64,000 bases of DNA. It comes from Elusimicrobiota bacterium. Lineage in GTDB: Bacteria; Elusimicrobiota; Elusimicrobia; UBA1565; UBA9628. The translations under genes were made by a program, and so were the position numbers. The DNA lies in the NCBI GenBank assembly GCA_016194705.1, contig JACQAZ010000030.1, positions 97,124 to 161,123 of the forward strand. Direction: 5' to 3'. Shown piece by piece: positions 46,864-56,222 of this stretch. Position 1 is the first letter of the stretch; every line of letters starts with the position of its first letter. Under the pieces are notes generated by a model that saw only the letters and a program-made list of their open reading frames with translations, searched no databases and had not been told where the DNA came from.

Positions 46864-48873
46864 ATGAATCGGTGGCCTCGGGATCCGATCGCGTGCGCGG
46901 CTTCATTGCTCGCCATCGCGCTGTGCATCGCGCCCGCCTCCTCGCAGGACGGCGACGATGAGTTGCCGGCGGCGCCTCCCGCCTTCATCGCGATGCCGAA
47001 ATCCGTCCTGGCCAAGGTCGAGGATTCCGTCTTCGAGGTCGTCGTAGACAAGCAGGAAGATAAATTCATCGAATACGAGCATCCGCTGCCGTTGGATAAG
47101 ATTCCCTACCAGATCCGGAACGACCGCTTTGTCGGGCTCGGCACTGCATTCTCGATTGGGAACAACCGCTATGTCTCGGCGGCCCATCTCTTTCGAGTCG
47201 GCTTAAAGACGATCATGACCGGCTGGGGCTTGCGGGACCGCGTCGGCAAGGTCCATCGGATCAGCAGGATATTCCGGTATTCTAACTACCGAGACCTCAT
47301 CGAGTTTGATCTCGAGGATACGATACAGAAGAGTTTCCCGCTCGAGTTGACCGGTCAGGCCGAGGTCGGAAGCGAGGTCTTCACGGCGGGCAACGTCGAC
47401 GGCGAAGGGATCACCTATCGCGGGGGCCAGATATCCTCGCTGACTCCCGAGGAGGTGGACGGCAAATGGAAGTTCATCCGCTTCTCGGCGCCGGCATCGC
47501 CTGGCAACAGCGGGGGCCCGCTCCTGGACTCCAAGGGCCGGGTTGTCGGCGTCGTTTCCCGGAGGAACGCGACCGAAAACTTGAATTACGCGATCCCCAT
47601 CGCGGAATACCGCAAGCTTTCGGGCTCCAGCGCGGAGTTTTTTCAGAAGCACATCAAGTTCAGGAGCGGCAAGAAGATGGTCGATAGGGATTGGAAAGCC
47701 TCCTGTATCCTGCCCGTTCCCTTGGCCGACCTGAGAAACAATGCGGAAAAATCCTTGCGGGCGCTCGAGGAAAGTCTCCTGGCGGAGCTTTACGAAGGCA
47801 AGAACGAGAGCGACTTTCCCGACAGCCCTTCGTTTCGAGACTACTTGACCCGGCAAGGCCACGGCAGATTCTTCGGAGCGTTGCGCTCCGACGGCTCCGG
47901 AGGCAACTGGAAAATCGAGTTCCCTAAAATGCACGAGGTCGAGCTGGAGCCGGGACGCCATGTATATCTGGCCGGCTCACCCAGGCTTGCTTTGATGGCC
48001 GTTGTGGAAAAGCCCCAGGACCTGACCCTCGCTCAATTCGTCGCGCAGCCCGGAAAAGTCATGGATGATATCCTCAGGGGATCGGGCGTGTCCCGCAGGA
48101 TCGCCGATGAGAGCATCAAGGTACTGTCTTACGGCGCGCCCAAAGAGACCCGCTGGTGGAAGGATCGCCTGGGGCGGCCATGGCTGCGTTCCAGATGGTA
48201 TTTTGGAGAGCGGGACATGCTGGCTGAGACCGATTGCCTTGTTTTCCCGGGGGGCGAGGCTTGCATGGTGACGCTGGCCCCGGTCGCGGCGATTTCCATG
48301 GCGATGATCGATCTCATCGAGCACAATGTCAACGAGATCGTCATGACTTATGGAGGAACCATCGACCAGTGGCGGAAATTTCTGGTCTTGGGGGAGAATA
48401 AAATCCCATCTTTTTTTCGCGGCTCGAACGTCGGGCTTCAGGGGAGCGGGCAACTGACGGCGAACTTTGAGGAATTCAAGATAATATATGAGGATGAATC
48501 CGTTACTCCGAAAAGCAAGCTCGAGGTGACTACTGGTTACCGGCCTTCCGAAAGAATAGGAGCGAAAATCCTTAGGGTGACCCTCCAGCCCTGGCAAGGC
48601 CAGAAAGGAGGCCTGGAGGCGCGCATCTTATTCGCCCCATCCGACCGCGCCTCGCCGGAACAAAAGGACAAATGGGGCGCGGCGAAGGCGCACTCCACGC
48701 CGTATGACGGCGAGGTGTTCCCCAAGGGGGACTTCAGCCACCTTATGACGGTCATCGGCGCCGGCGCGCAAGGACGCCTCTATATCGCCGAGTGCTGGAG
48801 GGAAAGCAACGAGTCAAAGGATTCTCTTATCAAGGACTGCAAGAAATTCAAGGAAGGGATCGCGATCAGGTGA
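46864..48873 (+). CDS. Secreted trypsin-like serine protease with large unknown C-terminal region
   Basis: 669 aa from ATG 46864 (the -10 lies 7 nt upstream; an earlier in-frame start is excluded by it). Signal peptide (DPIACAASLLAIALCIAPASS). Trypsin-like triad: His in YVSAAHLFRVG, Asp in DLIEFDLED, Ser in APASPGNSGGPLLDSKG. After about residue 280 there are 390 residues with no PDZ or other recognised domain. Codon use and base composition are more AT-rich than the neighbours, suggesting transfer. Confidence 0.7.
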   Translation: MNRWPRDPIACAASLLAIALCIAPASSQDGDDELPAAPPAFIAMPKSVLAKVEDSVFEVVVDKQEDKFIEYEHPLPLDKIPYQIRNDRFVGLGTAFSIGNNRYVSAAHLFRVGLKTIMTGWGLRDRVGKVHRISRIFRYSNYRDLIEFDLEDTIQKSFPLELTGQAEVGSEVFTAGNVDGEGITYRGGQISSLTPEEVDGKWKFIRFSAPASPGNSGGPLLDSKGRVVGVVSRRNATENLNYAIPIAEYRKLSGSSAEFFQKHIKFRSGKKMVDRDWKASCILPVPLADLRNNAEKSLRALEESLLAELYEGKNESDFPDSPSFRDYLTRQGHGRFFGALRSDGSGGNWKIEFPKMHEVELEPGRHVYLAGSPRLALMAVVEKPQDLTLAQFVAQPGKVMDDILRGSGVSRRIADESIKVLSYGAPKETRWWKDRLGRPWLRSRWYFGERDMLAETDCLVFPGGEACMVTLAPVAAISMAMIDLIEHNVNEIVMTYGGTIDQWRKFLVLGENKIPSFFRGSNVGLQGSGQLTANFEEFKIIYEDESVTPKSKLEVTTGYRPSERIGAKILRVTLQPWQGQKGGLEARILFAPSDRASPEQKDKWGAAKAHSTPYDGEVFPKGDFSHLMTVIGAGAQGRLYIAECWRESNESKDSLIKDCKKFKEGIAIR

Positions 48874-48930
48874 CGTCCTTCGCGATCCGGACGGGATTGA
48901 CGATGTCGCCAAGGCCAGTTGAGGGCGGGG

Positions 48931-50211
48931 CTACTTGAGCGCCAGGGCCCGGGCCGCGATGTCGGAGCGGTACTGCATCCCTTCGAAAGCGATCTTGGAG
49001 ACCGCCGCGTAGGCGTTGTCGCGCGCACGCGCGATGTCGGAGCCGAGAGCCGTCACGCCCAGCACCCGGCCGCCGTTGGTCAGCCAATCCTTGCCGCCCT
49101 TTTTCGTGCCGGCGTGGAAGACCAGCGCCTCCTTGCCGACAGACTCGAGGCCGGAGATGGGAAGCCCCTTCATCGAGGCCGCGGGATAGCCCGGAGAGGC
49201 CAAGGTGACGCAGACGCAGGCGCCGGACTTGGCCTTGGCCTCGACCGTCTTGAGCTTGCCATCGGCGCAGGCGAGCGCGATTTCAACGAGATCGGAGTCG
49301 AGGAGCGGCATCAAGGCTTGAGTTTCGGGGTCGCCGAAGCGGCAGTTGAATTCGAGGACCTTCGGGCCTTCGGGCGTGAGCATGAGCCCCGCGTAGAGCA
49401 GGCCGCGGTAATCGATCCCGTCCGCGGCCAAGCCTTTCATGATTCGCTCCAAGACCTCCGTCTTGATGCGCTCCATGAGGGCGGGCTCCACCGGGACGGG
49501 CGCGAAAACTCCCATGCCGCCCGTGTTGGGCCCTTCGTCGTTGTCCTTGAGGCGCTTGTGGTCGCGGGAGGCGGGGAGCAGGCGGTAATCCTTGCCGTCG
49601 CAGAAAAACAGCACAGAAAGCTCGGGCCCCGTGAGGCAATCCTCGAGGATCACGGTGCGGCCCGCTTCGCCGAGGGAATCGTGCTCCATGAGCTCGGTCA
49701 CCGCGCCCAGGGCCTCGTTGGTCGTCTTGCAGACAAACACTCCTTTGCCGGCGGCCAGGCCGTCGGCCTTGAGGACCAGTGGCAGGCGTTTGGCCTCGGC
49801 GGCCGAGCGCGCCATCTGGGCCTCGGTGAAGACCTCGAAGCGCGCGGTCGGTATGCCATGGCGCTTCATGAACTCCTTGGCGTAGGCCTTGGAGAACTCG
49901 AGCCGCGCGCCGTCCTTCCCGGGCCCGAAGACGTTGATGTTCTTGGAGCGTAGTCCGTCCGCAACGCCCTTCGCCAGCGGAGCCTCGGGCCCCACGATCA
50001 CGAGGCCGATCTTTTTTTGGGCGCAAAATGCCGCGATGGCCGAGCCGTCGTCGATGTCGAGGGGCGAACATTCGGCGAGAGCCGAGATGGCGTCGGAGCC
50101 GGGCGCCGCGAAAAGCTTCTTGATGAGAGGGCTCTGAGCGCACTTCCACGCGAGAGCGTGCTCGCGTCCTCCCGCCCCCAAAATCAAAACGCTGATTTTG
50201 GGAAGGGTCAC
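48931..50211 (-). CDS. purD: Phosphoribosylamine-glycine ligase
   Basis: 426 aa from GTG 50211, overlapping the purF stop (GTGA). LILGAGGREHALAWK, VGPEAPLAKGVADGL, LKADGLAAGKGVFVC, NTGGMGVFAPV and EFNCRFGDPETQ. Step 2 of IMP synthesis. Last gene of the gua-pur operon. Confidence 0.96.
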   Translation of the reverse strand: MTLPKISVLILGAGGREHALAWKCAQSPLIKKLFAAPGSDAISALAECSPLDIDDGSAIAAFCAQKKIGLVIVGPEAPLAKGVADGLRSKNINVFGPGKDGARLEFSKAYAKEFMKRHGIPTARFEVFTEAQMARSAAEAKRLPLVLKADGLAAGKGVFVCKTTNEALGAVTELMEHDSLGEAGRTVILEDCLTGPELSVLFFCDGKDYRLLPASRDHKRLKDNDEGPNTGGMGVFAPVPVEPALMERIKTEVLERIMKGLAADGIDYRGLLYAGLMLTPEGPKVLEFNCRFGDPETQALMPLLDSDLVEIALACADGKLKTVEAKAKSGACVCVTLASPGYPAASMKGLPISGLESVGKEALVFHAGTKKGGKDWLTNGGRVLGVTALGSDIARARDNAYAAVSKIAFEGMQYRSDIAARALALK

Positions 50212-51617
50212 ATCAGGCTCTGATGTTCCGGGCCCTGGTCGCCGGAGGCTTTGGCCGGCTCGGCGGTCTGGTAGTCGGGGATCGGCGTCGGGTAGACCTT
50301 CGTAAAGCACGCCGTGCAGTAGCCCTCGGGATCGCCGGCCCCGGCCGCCTTGAGCATGCCCTCTAGGGTCAGGTAGTGCAGGCTGTCGACGTCGAGGAAT
50401 TTCCTGATCTCGTCGATCGACTGGCGGTTGGCGATGAGCTCGCCGGCGCGCGGCGTGTCGATGCCGTAGTAGCACGGCGAGACGATCGGGGGGCTCGAGA
50501 TCGCCATGTGGATCTCGCGCACGCCGGCCGCGCGCAGCGACTTCGTGATCTTTCTCGAGGTGGTGCCTCTGACGATGGAGTCGTCGATCAGCACGATCCT
50601 CTTGCCTTTCAGGGTGTCGACGACCGGCGCGAGCTTGAGTTCGGCGGCGAGCTCGCGCAGCTCCTGGGTCGGCTTGATGAAGGTGCGCGAGACGTAATGG
50701 CTGCGCACCAGCGCCATCTCGAAAGGAATCTTCGAGACGTCCGAGAAGCCCAGCGCCGCCGAGACCCCCGAGTCGGGCACTGGGACCACGATATCGGCCT
50801 TGATGCCCTGCATCTCCCGCGCCAGGGCCCGGCCCAGGTCGCGTCGGACGGCTTGGACGTTGCGGCCGAAGATGTTCGAATCGGGACGGGCGAAGTAGAC
50901 CTGCTCGAAGACGCAGCGCGCGGGCCGAACGGGCTTGAAGGGCTTGACGGATCTGAGCTTGCCGCCCTCCACGATGATGATCTCGCCGGGCTCGACCTCG
51001 CGCACGACCTGGGCCTTGATGATGTTCAAGGCCGATGTCTCGGAGGCGAAGACGTAGGACTTGCCGATCTGCCCGAGGATCAGCGGCCTAAACCCGTATG
51101 GGTCGCGCGCCGCGATGAGCTTCTCAGGGGTCAGGAACAAGAGCGAGTAGGCGCCCTCGATCTGGCGCAGGCTCTCGATGATCGCGTCCTCGACGGGGCC
51201 CTGGTGGCGGGCGATCAAGTGCACGATGACCTCGGAATCCGTCGAGGACTGGAAGATGGCGCCCCGCTTCTCGAGCTTGGCCCGGACCTCCATGGCGTTG
51301 GTCAGGTTGCCGTTATGGGCGATGGCCATGGGGCCGTGGATGTTCTTGAAGACCAAAGGCTGGGCGTTCTTCAGGTGCGAGGCCCCGGTCGTCGAGTAGC
51401 GCACGTGGCCGATGGCCGTGCGGCCGGTCAGGGTCGCAAGCAGCGTGCGCGAGAAGACCTCCGAGACCAGCCCCATTCCCACGTGGGCGAAGAGCTCGCC
51501 TTTATGCGTGGTGACGATGCCGGCGGACTCCTGGCCGCGGTGCTGAAGGGCGAAAAGACCGAGGTTGGAGAGCTCGGCTGTTTCGGGATGATCCGTGATC
51601 GCGAAAATCCCGCACAT
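50208..51617 (-). CDS. purF: Amidophosphoribosyltransferase
   Basis: 469 aa. Cys2 after Met is the glutaminase nucleophile (MCGIFAITDH), so no propeptide. ALQHRGQESAGIVT, GHVRYSTTGAS, PRPP loop VLIDDSIVRGTTSRKI, and Cys residues compatible with the Bacillus-type Fe-S enzyme (CVFEQVYFARPDS, YCTACFT). First committed purine step. Confidence 0.96.
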   Translation of the reverse strand: MCGIFAITDHPETAELSNLGLFALQHRGQESAGIVTTHKGELFAHVGMGLVSEVFSRTLLATLTGRTAIGHVRYSTTGASHLKNAQPLVFKNIHGPMAIAHNGNLTNAMEVRAKLEKRGAIFQSSTDSEVIVHLIARHQGPVEDAIIESLRQIEGAYSLLFLTPEKLIAARDPYGFRPLILGQIGKSYVFASETSALNIIKAQVVREVEPGEIIIVEGGKLRSVKPFKPVRPARCVFEQVYFARPDSNIFGRNVQAVRRDLGRALAREMQGIKADIVVPVPDSGVSAALGFSDVSKIPFEMALVRSHYVSRTFIKPTQELRELAAELKLAPVVDTLKGKRIVLIDDSIVRGTTSRKITKSLRAAGVREIHMAISSPPIVSPCYYGIDTPRAGELIANRQSIDEIRKFLDVDSLHYLTLEGMLKAAGAGDPEGYCTACFTKVYPTPIPDYQTAEPAKASGDQGPEHQSLM

Positions 51618-51623
51618 GGCGTT

Positions 51624-52400
51624 TTACCCCCGGCAGTAGTCGACGGCGTTCCTGAACATTGCGAGACCAACGGTCTCCTTCCTAAAGGTTTGTCTCGTCC
51701 AATTGGGGTGATGGTGGATCGATGTGAAACGTTCCGGGTGCGGCATGAGGCCGAGGCAGTTGCCCTCGGGGTTCGAAAGGGCCGCGATGTTGAAGACCGA
51801 GCCGTTGGGATTGTACGGGTAGCCCGCAAGTTTCCCGTCGTCCGAGACGTACTGCATCGCGATCGACTTGTTCTTCTTGAGCTCCTCGAGCTGCCGAGGG
51901 GATTTCAAGACCAATTTTCCTTCTCCGTGAGCCACAGGCAGCTCGATCATCTCGGGCAGGCCCTTGAAGAAGAGGCAGGAGCTCTGCGTGTTGATGCGCA
52001 GATGCACCCAGCGCGCCTCGAAGCGCCCCGAGTCGTTGAAGGTGAAGCCCGCGGTCTGCTCGCAAGTGTTGGACAGGGGCAGGATGCCGGCCTTCACGAG
52101 CACCTGGAAGCCGTTGCAGATGCCGATGACAGGACGCCCAAGGCGCACGAACTGCCGCAGATCCTTCAAGTAGAGCCTGACCTGGTTGGCAAATACGCGT
52201 CCAGCGCCGATGTCGTCGCCGTAGGAGAAGCCGCCGGGGATCACGAGGATGTCGTAGCTCATGAGCTTGGCCTTGCCGGATCTGAGCTCGCTGATGTGGA
52301 CGCGCTCGGGCTTGGCGCCGAGGTGCGCCAGCGCGTTGGCGGTCTCGAGGTCGCAATTGGTTCCGGCCGCGCGCAGGACGAGGACTTTGGGGGACTTCAT
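51624..52400 (-). CDS. purQ: Phosphoribosylformylglycinamidine synthase glutaminase subunit
   Basis: 258 aa from ATG 52400, overlapping the purL stop (ATGA). VLRAAGTNCDLETANA, PGGFSYGDDIGAG, nucleophile GICNGFQVL, LMPHPERFTS. Supplies ammonia to PurL. Confidence 0.96.
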   Translation of the reverse strand: MKSPKVLVLRAAGTNCDLETANALAHLGAKPERVHISELRSGKAKLMSYDILVIPGGFSYGDDIGAGRVFANQVRLYLKDLRQFVRLGRPVIGICNGFQVLVKAGILPLSNTCEQTAGFTFNDSGRFEARWVHLRINTQSSCLFFKGLPEMIELPVAHGEGKLVLKSPRQLEELKKNKSIAMQYVSDDGKLAGYPYNPNGSVFNIAALSNPEGNCLGLMPHPERFTSIHHHPNWTRQTFRKETVGLAMFRNAVDYCRG

Positions 52401-54829
52401 TCCATGGCCTCCGGCAGCGTCCTCTGCCAGGCGGTCTTGAGCGCCGAGAGCGGCTCTTCGAGTACGACCAATCCGTCCAGACCTCGGACCTTCAGTATCG
52501 GATTGGCGATCGTCTCGCCGATGCGCTTGACGGTCGCCCCCTTGGCGCACTTGAGGAAGGCCGCTTCGTTCTCGGGCTTGACCTCGAGAAGCACGCGCGA
52601 GGGAGACTCCGAGAAGAGCAGGGCCTCGTTGGAGTAGATCGAGCCGGATCGGGCCACATCATCGAGGTCGATCGCTGCGCCGAACTCGCCCGAGAAGCAC
52701 ATCTCGGAGAGCGCGGCGGCCAGCCCGCCTTCGGAGAGGTCGTGGGCCGAGAGGACCAGTCCCTTGGCGATCGCTGAGCCCACGGCCCTGTAGCCGTCGA
52801 GCGCCGAGCGCACTTCGACCTCCGGCACGGAGCCGCCGGAGAGGCCGCAGACCTCGTTGTACAGGGAACCGCAGAGTTCCTCGGAGGTCCACCCGAGCAG
52901 GTAGAGCGCGTTGCCGGGCCCCTTGATGTCCATGGTCAGGGCCTTACTGACGTCCGGAACGGGGGCGACGGCCGAGATGAGCAAAGTCCCCGGGATCGGG
53001 AGGTCCTTGCCGTTGACGTCTTTCGATTGGTTGTAGAAGCTGTCCTTGCCGGAGATGAACGGCACGCCGAAGCCGATCGCCGCGTCGCGGGCGCCTTCGG
53101 CGGCGCGGACCAGCCTGCCCAATTGATGGGGGTCCTCAGGGCTGGCCCAGCAGAAGTTGTCGAGGAAGGCCGCGCGCGAGACGTCAGCGCCGACGCAAAG
53201 GAGATTGCGCAGGGCCTCGTCGGCGCAGGCCAGGGCCATGCGATAGGGGTCGGTCTTGCCGTACTCGGGGTTGAGGCCGTGGCTGACCGCGAAACCCGAC
53301 AGATCCTCCATGTCGCCCGTGGCGGCGTGCGGCCAGATGACGCAGGCGTCGCCGGGCCCGTCGTGGCGCACGCCCTGCAGGGGCTTGATGACCGTGCCGC
53401 CCTGGACCTCGTGGTCGTATTGGCGGATGATGGTCTCGCGGCTGCAGACGTTGAGGTGGGCGAGGCACCTTTGCAGTATCTCGGCGAGTTTGAGCTTCGT
53501 GACCGCTCCTTTGGAAGAAGGCTTGGGTACGTCCCAAACGGCGGTCCGCTCGACGCGCGGCAGGCCCTTGTGCAGGAACTTGAGGTCGAGGTCGACGACG
53601 GTCTCGTCCTTGAAGGTCACGACCAGCCGGCCGGATTTGACGAACTCTCCAATGACGGAGAGCTCGCAGCCTTCGGCCGAGAAGACGGCCTCGAGGGCCT
53701 TGAGATTCTTGGGCGGCACGGCAAGCACCATGCGCTCCTGCGACTCGGAAAGCCAGATCTCCCAGGGCTTGAGGTCCGAGGCCTTGAGCTTGGCGTTCTC
53801 GAGCCGGACGCGAGCGCCCAGTCCGTCGGCCATTTCGCCCACGGCCGATGAGAAGCCTCCGGCGCCGCAGTCCGTCACGGCGCGGTAGAGCTTGCGATCG
53901 CGGGCGCAGAGCAGAGCGTCGAGCGCTCGCTTCTCGTTGATCGCGTGGCCGATCTGGACCGCGGAGGCGGGGGCCTCGTCGGTCAGGTTGGCCGACGAGA
54001 AAGTCGCGCCGTGAAGGCCGTCGCGGCCGGTGCGGCCGCCGACGGTGACGATCAAGTCGCCGGGCTTGATTTCCTTCTTGACCGCCCAAACCGGGAGCAC
54101 GCCGACCGTGCCGACGAAGACCAGCGGATTGAGCCGGTAGTCCGCGTCGAACCAGATGCCGCCCGCGGCCGTCGGGATGCCCATGCGGTTTCCGTAGTCG
54201 CGCACGCCGGCCACGACCGAGCGCAAAGTCCGCAAGGGCGCCAGCGTACCCTCGGGCAGCGGGCCCTCGTAGGCCGGCGGCGCGAAGCAGAAAATGTCGG
54301 TGTTGAGCACGGGCTTGGCGCCCAGGCCCACGCCGAGAATGTCGCGCACGACCCCGCCGACTCCCGTCTCGGCTCCGCCGTAAGGCTCGACGGCGCAGGG
54401 ATGGTTGTGGGTCTCGACCTTGTAGGCCAGGGCCCATTTCTTGCCGAAGGCCACCACGCCCGCGTTATCCTTGAAGACAGAGAGGCACCAGGGCTTGGCG
54501 ACCTGCTTGGTGGCCTTGGCGATGGTCTCGTCGAAGAGGTTCTTGATGAGCCGCGTCTTCTTGCCGTCGTTGTAGCGGATCGGGCCGGTGAAGGTCTTGT
54601 GCTTGCAGTGCTCGGACCAAGTCTGGGCCAAGGTCTCGACCTCGGCGGCGCGAGGCTCCCGGCGCTGGGCCTTGAAATGCGCCTGGATGGCCAGCAGCTC
54701 CGCCTCGTTGAACGACCAGAGGCTCTCCGCGCTCAGGGCCTTGAGGTCCTTGAGCGAGAGGGCGTTGAACGCGAACACCTTGGGCTTTTCCACTGTTTTG
54801 AGTTCCTTCTCTGGAGCTGCGACGGTCAT
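52397..54829 (-). CDS. purL: Phosphoribosylformylglycinamidine synthase, synthetase subunit
   Basis: 810 aa from ATG 54829, overlapping the purS stop (ATGA). Small type of PurL that works with PurS and PurQ. ETLAQTWSEHCKHKTF, VETHNHPCAVEPYGGA, GVGGVVRDILGVG, DCGAGGFSSAVGEMA and LSAHDLSEGGLAAAL. It is longer than the Bacillus enzyme at the N-terminus (MTVAAPEKELKTVEKPK...). Confidence 0.96.
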   Translation of the reverse strand: MTVAAPEKELKTVEKPKVFAFNALSLKDLKALSAESLWSFNEAELLAIQAHFKAQRREPRAAEVETLAQTWSEHCKHKTFTGPIRYNDGKKTRLIKNLFDETIAKATKQVAKPWCLSVFKDNAGVVAFGKKWALAYKVETHNHPCAVEPYGGAETGVGGVVRDILGVGLGAKPVLNTDIFCFAPPAYEGPLPEGTLAPLRTLRSVVAGVRDYGNRMGIPTAAGGIWFDADYRLNPLVFVGTVGVLPVWAVKKEIKPGDLIVTVGGRTGRDGLHGATFSSANLTDEAPASAVQIGHAINEKRALDALLCARDRKLYRAVTDCGAGGFSSAVGEMADGLGARVRLENAKLKASDLKPWEIWLSESQERMVLAVPPKNLKALEAVFSAEGCELSVIGEFVKSGRLVVTFKDETVVDLDLKFLHKGLPRVERTAVWDVPKPSSKGAVTKLKLAEILQRCLAHLNVCSRETIIRQYDHEVQGGTVIKPLQGVRHDGPGDACVIWPHAATGDMEDLSGFAVSHGLNPEYGKTDPYRMALACADEALRNLLCVGADVSRAAFLDNFCWASPEDPHQLGRLVRAAEGARDAAIGFGVPFISGKDSFYNQSKDVNGKDLPIPGTLLISAVAPVPDVSKALTMDIKGPGNALYLLGWTSEELCGSLYNEVCGLSGGSVPEVEVRSALDGYRAVGSAIAKGLVLSAHDLSEGGLAAALSEMCFSGEFGAAIDLDDVARSGSIYSNEALLFSESPSRVLLEVKPENEAAFLKCAKGATVKRIGETIANPILKVRGLDGLVVLEEPLSALKTAWQRTLPEAME

Positions 54830-55332
54830 AGCGGGGCCTCCGTGACCGTGAAGCGGTGGATGACGGGGTTGGCCAAAGACCTCGCCACGGCCTTCTCGAG
54901 CTGGTTGCGCCCGCACTTGCCCGTCACGTGATAGGCCGTTCCCACGCGGACCGACTCGGCCGCGGCCAGGCCCATCTCTTCGAGCGCCGCGCGCACCGTG
55001 TCGCCGACGGGGTCGGTCACGGAGGGCTTGAGCCACACCTCGATGCGCCAATGGTTCATGCCGTTGAGCACCGGGGTGTGACCGTTGAACATCCGAAATT
55101 CCTGGGTGACCGGATCGCAGAGCAATTCGCGCGCGGCCTGCTGGACCTGCGCCGAGGTCAGCGCGCCGCGCAGCTCATAGAGCCGGCTGGCCCGGACCTC
55201 CCGGGCGGTGTTGACGCCGAGCGAGTGCAGCAGGCCGAGCGCGCCCTGTCCTTCCGCGTCCGTGTAGTCGGGCCTGAGCTTGATCTCGACTTGATAGGAG
55301 CTTGCGCCGTTTCGGGGCTTGATTTCGCTCAT
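54826..55332 (-). CDS. purS: Double PurS (tandem-fused FGAM synthase small subunit)
   Basis: 168 aa from ATG 55332, overlapping the purC stop. PurS is normally about 80 aa and works as a homodimer. Here two PurS-like units follow each other: unit 1 YQVEIKLRPDYTDAEGQG ... VNTAREVRASRLYEL (about 13-85) and unit 2 WRIEVWLKPSVTDPVGDT ... AESVRVGTAYHV (about 95-165). The fusion makes a covalent dimer, like the N-terminal region of large (E. coli-type) PurL. Confidence 0.85.
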   Translation of the reverse strand: MSEIKPRNGASSYQVEIKLRPDYTDAEGQGALGLLHSLGVNTAREVRASRLYELRGALTSAQVQQAARELLCDPVTQEFRMFNGHTPVLNGMNHWRIEVWLKPSVTDPVGDTVRAALEEMGLAAAESVRVGTAYHVTGKCGRNQLEKAVARSLANPVIHRFTVTEAPL

Positions 55333-56222
55333 GATGTCACAGTCCTGAGGAACTCTTGATAGCGCCGGAGGGTCCCCTCGACGACTTCGGGCGGCAGGGA
55401 GGGCACGGGCGGCTGCTTGTTCCACTTGATCCGTTCGAGGTAGTCTCGGACGAATTGCTTGTCGAAACTGGCGGGGGTCGTTCCGGGCTTGTAGGACTTG
55501 GCGTCCCACACGCGGGAGGAGTCCGGCGTCAGCATTTCATCGATGACGATGAGTTGCTTGTCTCGGTAGCCGAACTCGAATTTCGTGTCGGCCAGGATAA
55601 GTTGTTTCTCCTTCAGCAGCTCGGCCGCGAAGGTATACAGCTTCGCGGAGAGCTGCTGAAGCTCGGCGGCGACAGAGTCGCCGCCGACAACATGGGAGAG
55701 CTGTTTGATGGTGATGTTCTCGTCGTGTCCCTCGTCGGCTTTCGTTGCGGGCGTAAAGATGGGAGCTGGGAGGGGAGAAGACTCGAGAAGGTTCGGAGGG
55801 AGACGGTGACCGCAGATGGTGGCGGAGGCCTGGTATTCCTTCCAGCCGGAGCCCGCGAGATAGCCCCGCACGACGCACTCCGCGTCGATCCGCTTCGCCT
55901 TCCAGCACAGCATCGTCCTGCCGTCGAAGGCTTCGGGATTGAGCTTGACGCCGCTAGGGAGGGACTTCTGTATCGCGGGCAGATCGGCGGAGATCAGGTG
56001 ATTGGGCACGAGGTGCGCGGTCTTCTTGAACCACCACGCGCTCACCTGCGTGAGGATCTTGCCCTTGCCCGGGATCGGGTTGGGCAGGATGTGGTCGAAG
56101 GCCGAGAGCCGGTCGGTCGAGACGATCAGGAGCTTGTCGCCGAGGTCGTAGACGTCGCGGACCTTGCCGCGGCGCAGCAAGGTCAGGCCGGGTATGTCGG
56201 TCTTGGTCAGTTCCGCGGTCAT
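55329..56222 (-). CDS. purC: Phosphoribosylaminoimidazole-succinocarboxamide synthase
   Basis: 297 aa. ATG 56222 is preferred because it forms the ATGA overlap with the guaA stop used throughout this operon; ATG 56228 two codons earlier is possible. LLRRGKVRDVYDLGDKLLIV, STDRLSAFDHILPNPIPGKG, CWKAKRIDAECVVRGYL, LADTKFEFGY and DEMLTPDSSRVW. SAICAR synthesis (step 8). Confidence 0.96.
   Translation of the reverse strand: MTAELTKTDIPGLTLLRRGKVRDVYDLGDKLLIVSTDRLSAFDHILPNPIPGKGKILTQVSAWWFKKTAHLVPNHLISADLPAIQKSLPSGVKLNPEAFDGRTMLCWKAKRIDAECVVRGYLAGSGWKEYQASATICGHRLPPNLLESSPLPAPIFTPATKADEGHDENITIKQLSHVVGGDSVAAELQQLSAKLYTFAAELLKEKQLILADTKFEFGYRDKQLIVIDEMLTPDSSRVWDAKSYKPGTTPASFDKQFVRDYLERIKWNKQPPVPSLPPEVVEGTLRRYQEFLRTVTS

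Noticed and set aside
50376..52637. 753-codon plus-strand open frame opposite purF/purQ
   Set aside because: No start signal and repetitive V/D/R/G-rich translation; purF and purQ on the other strand are certain.
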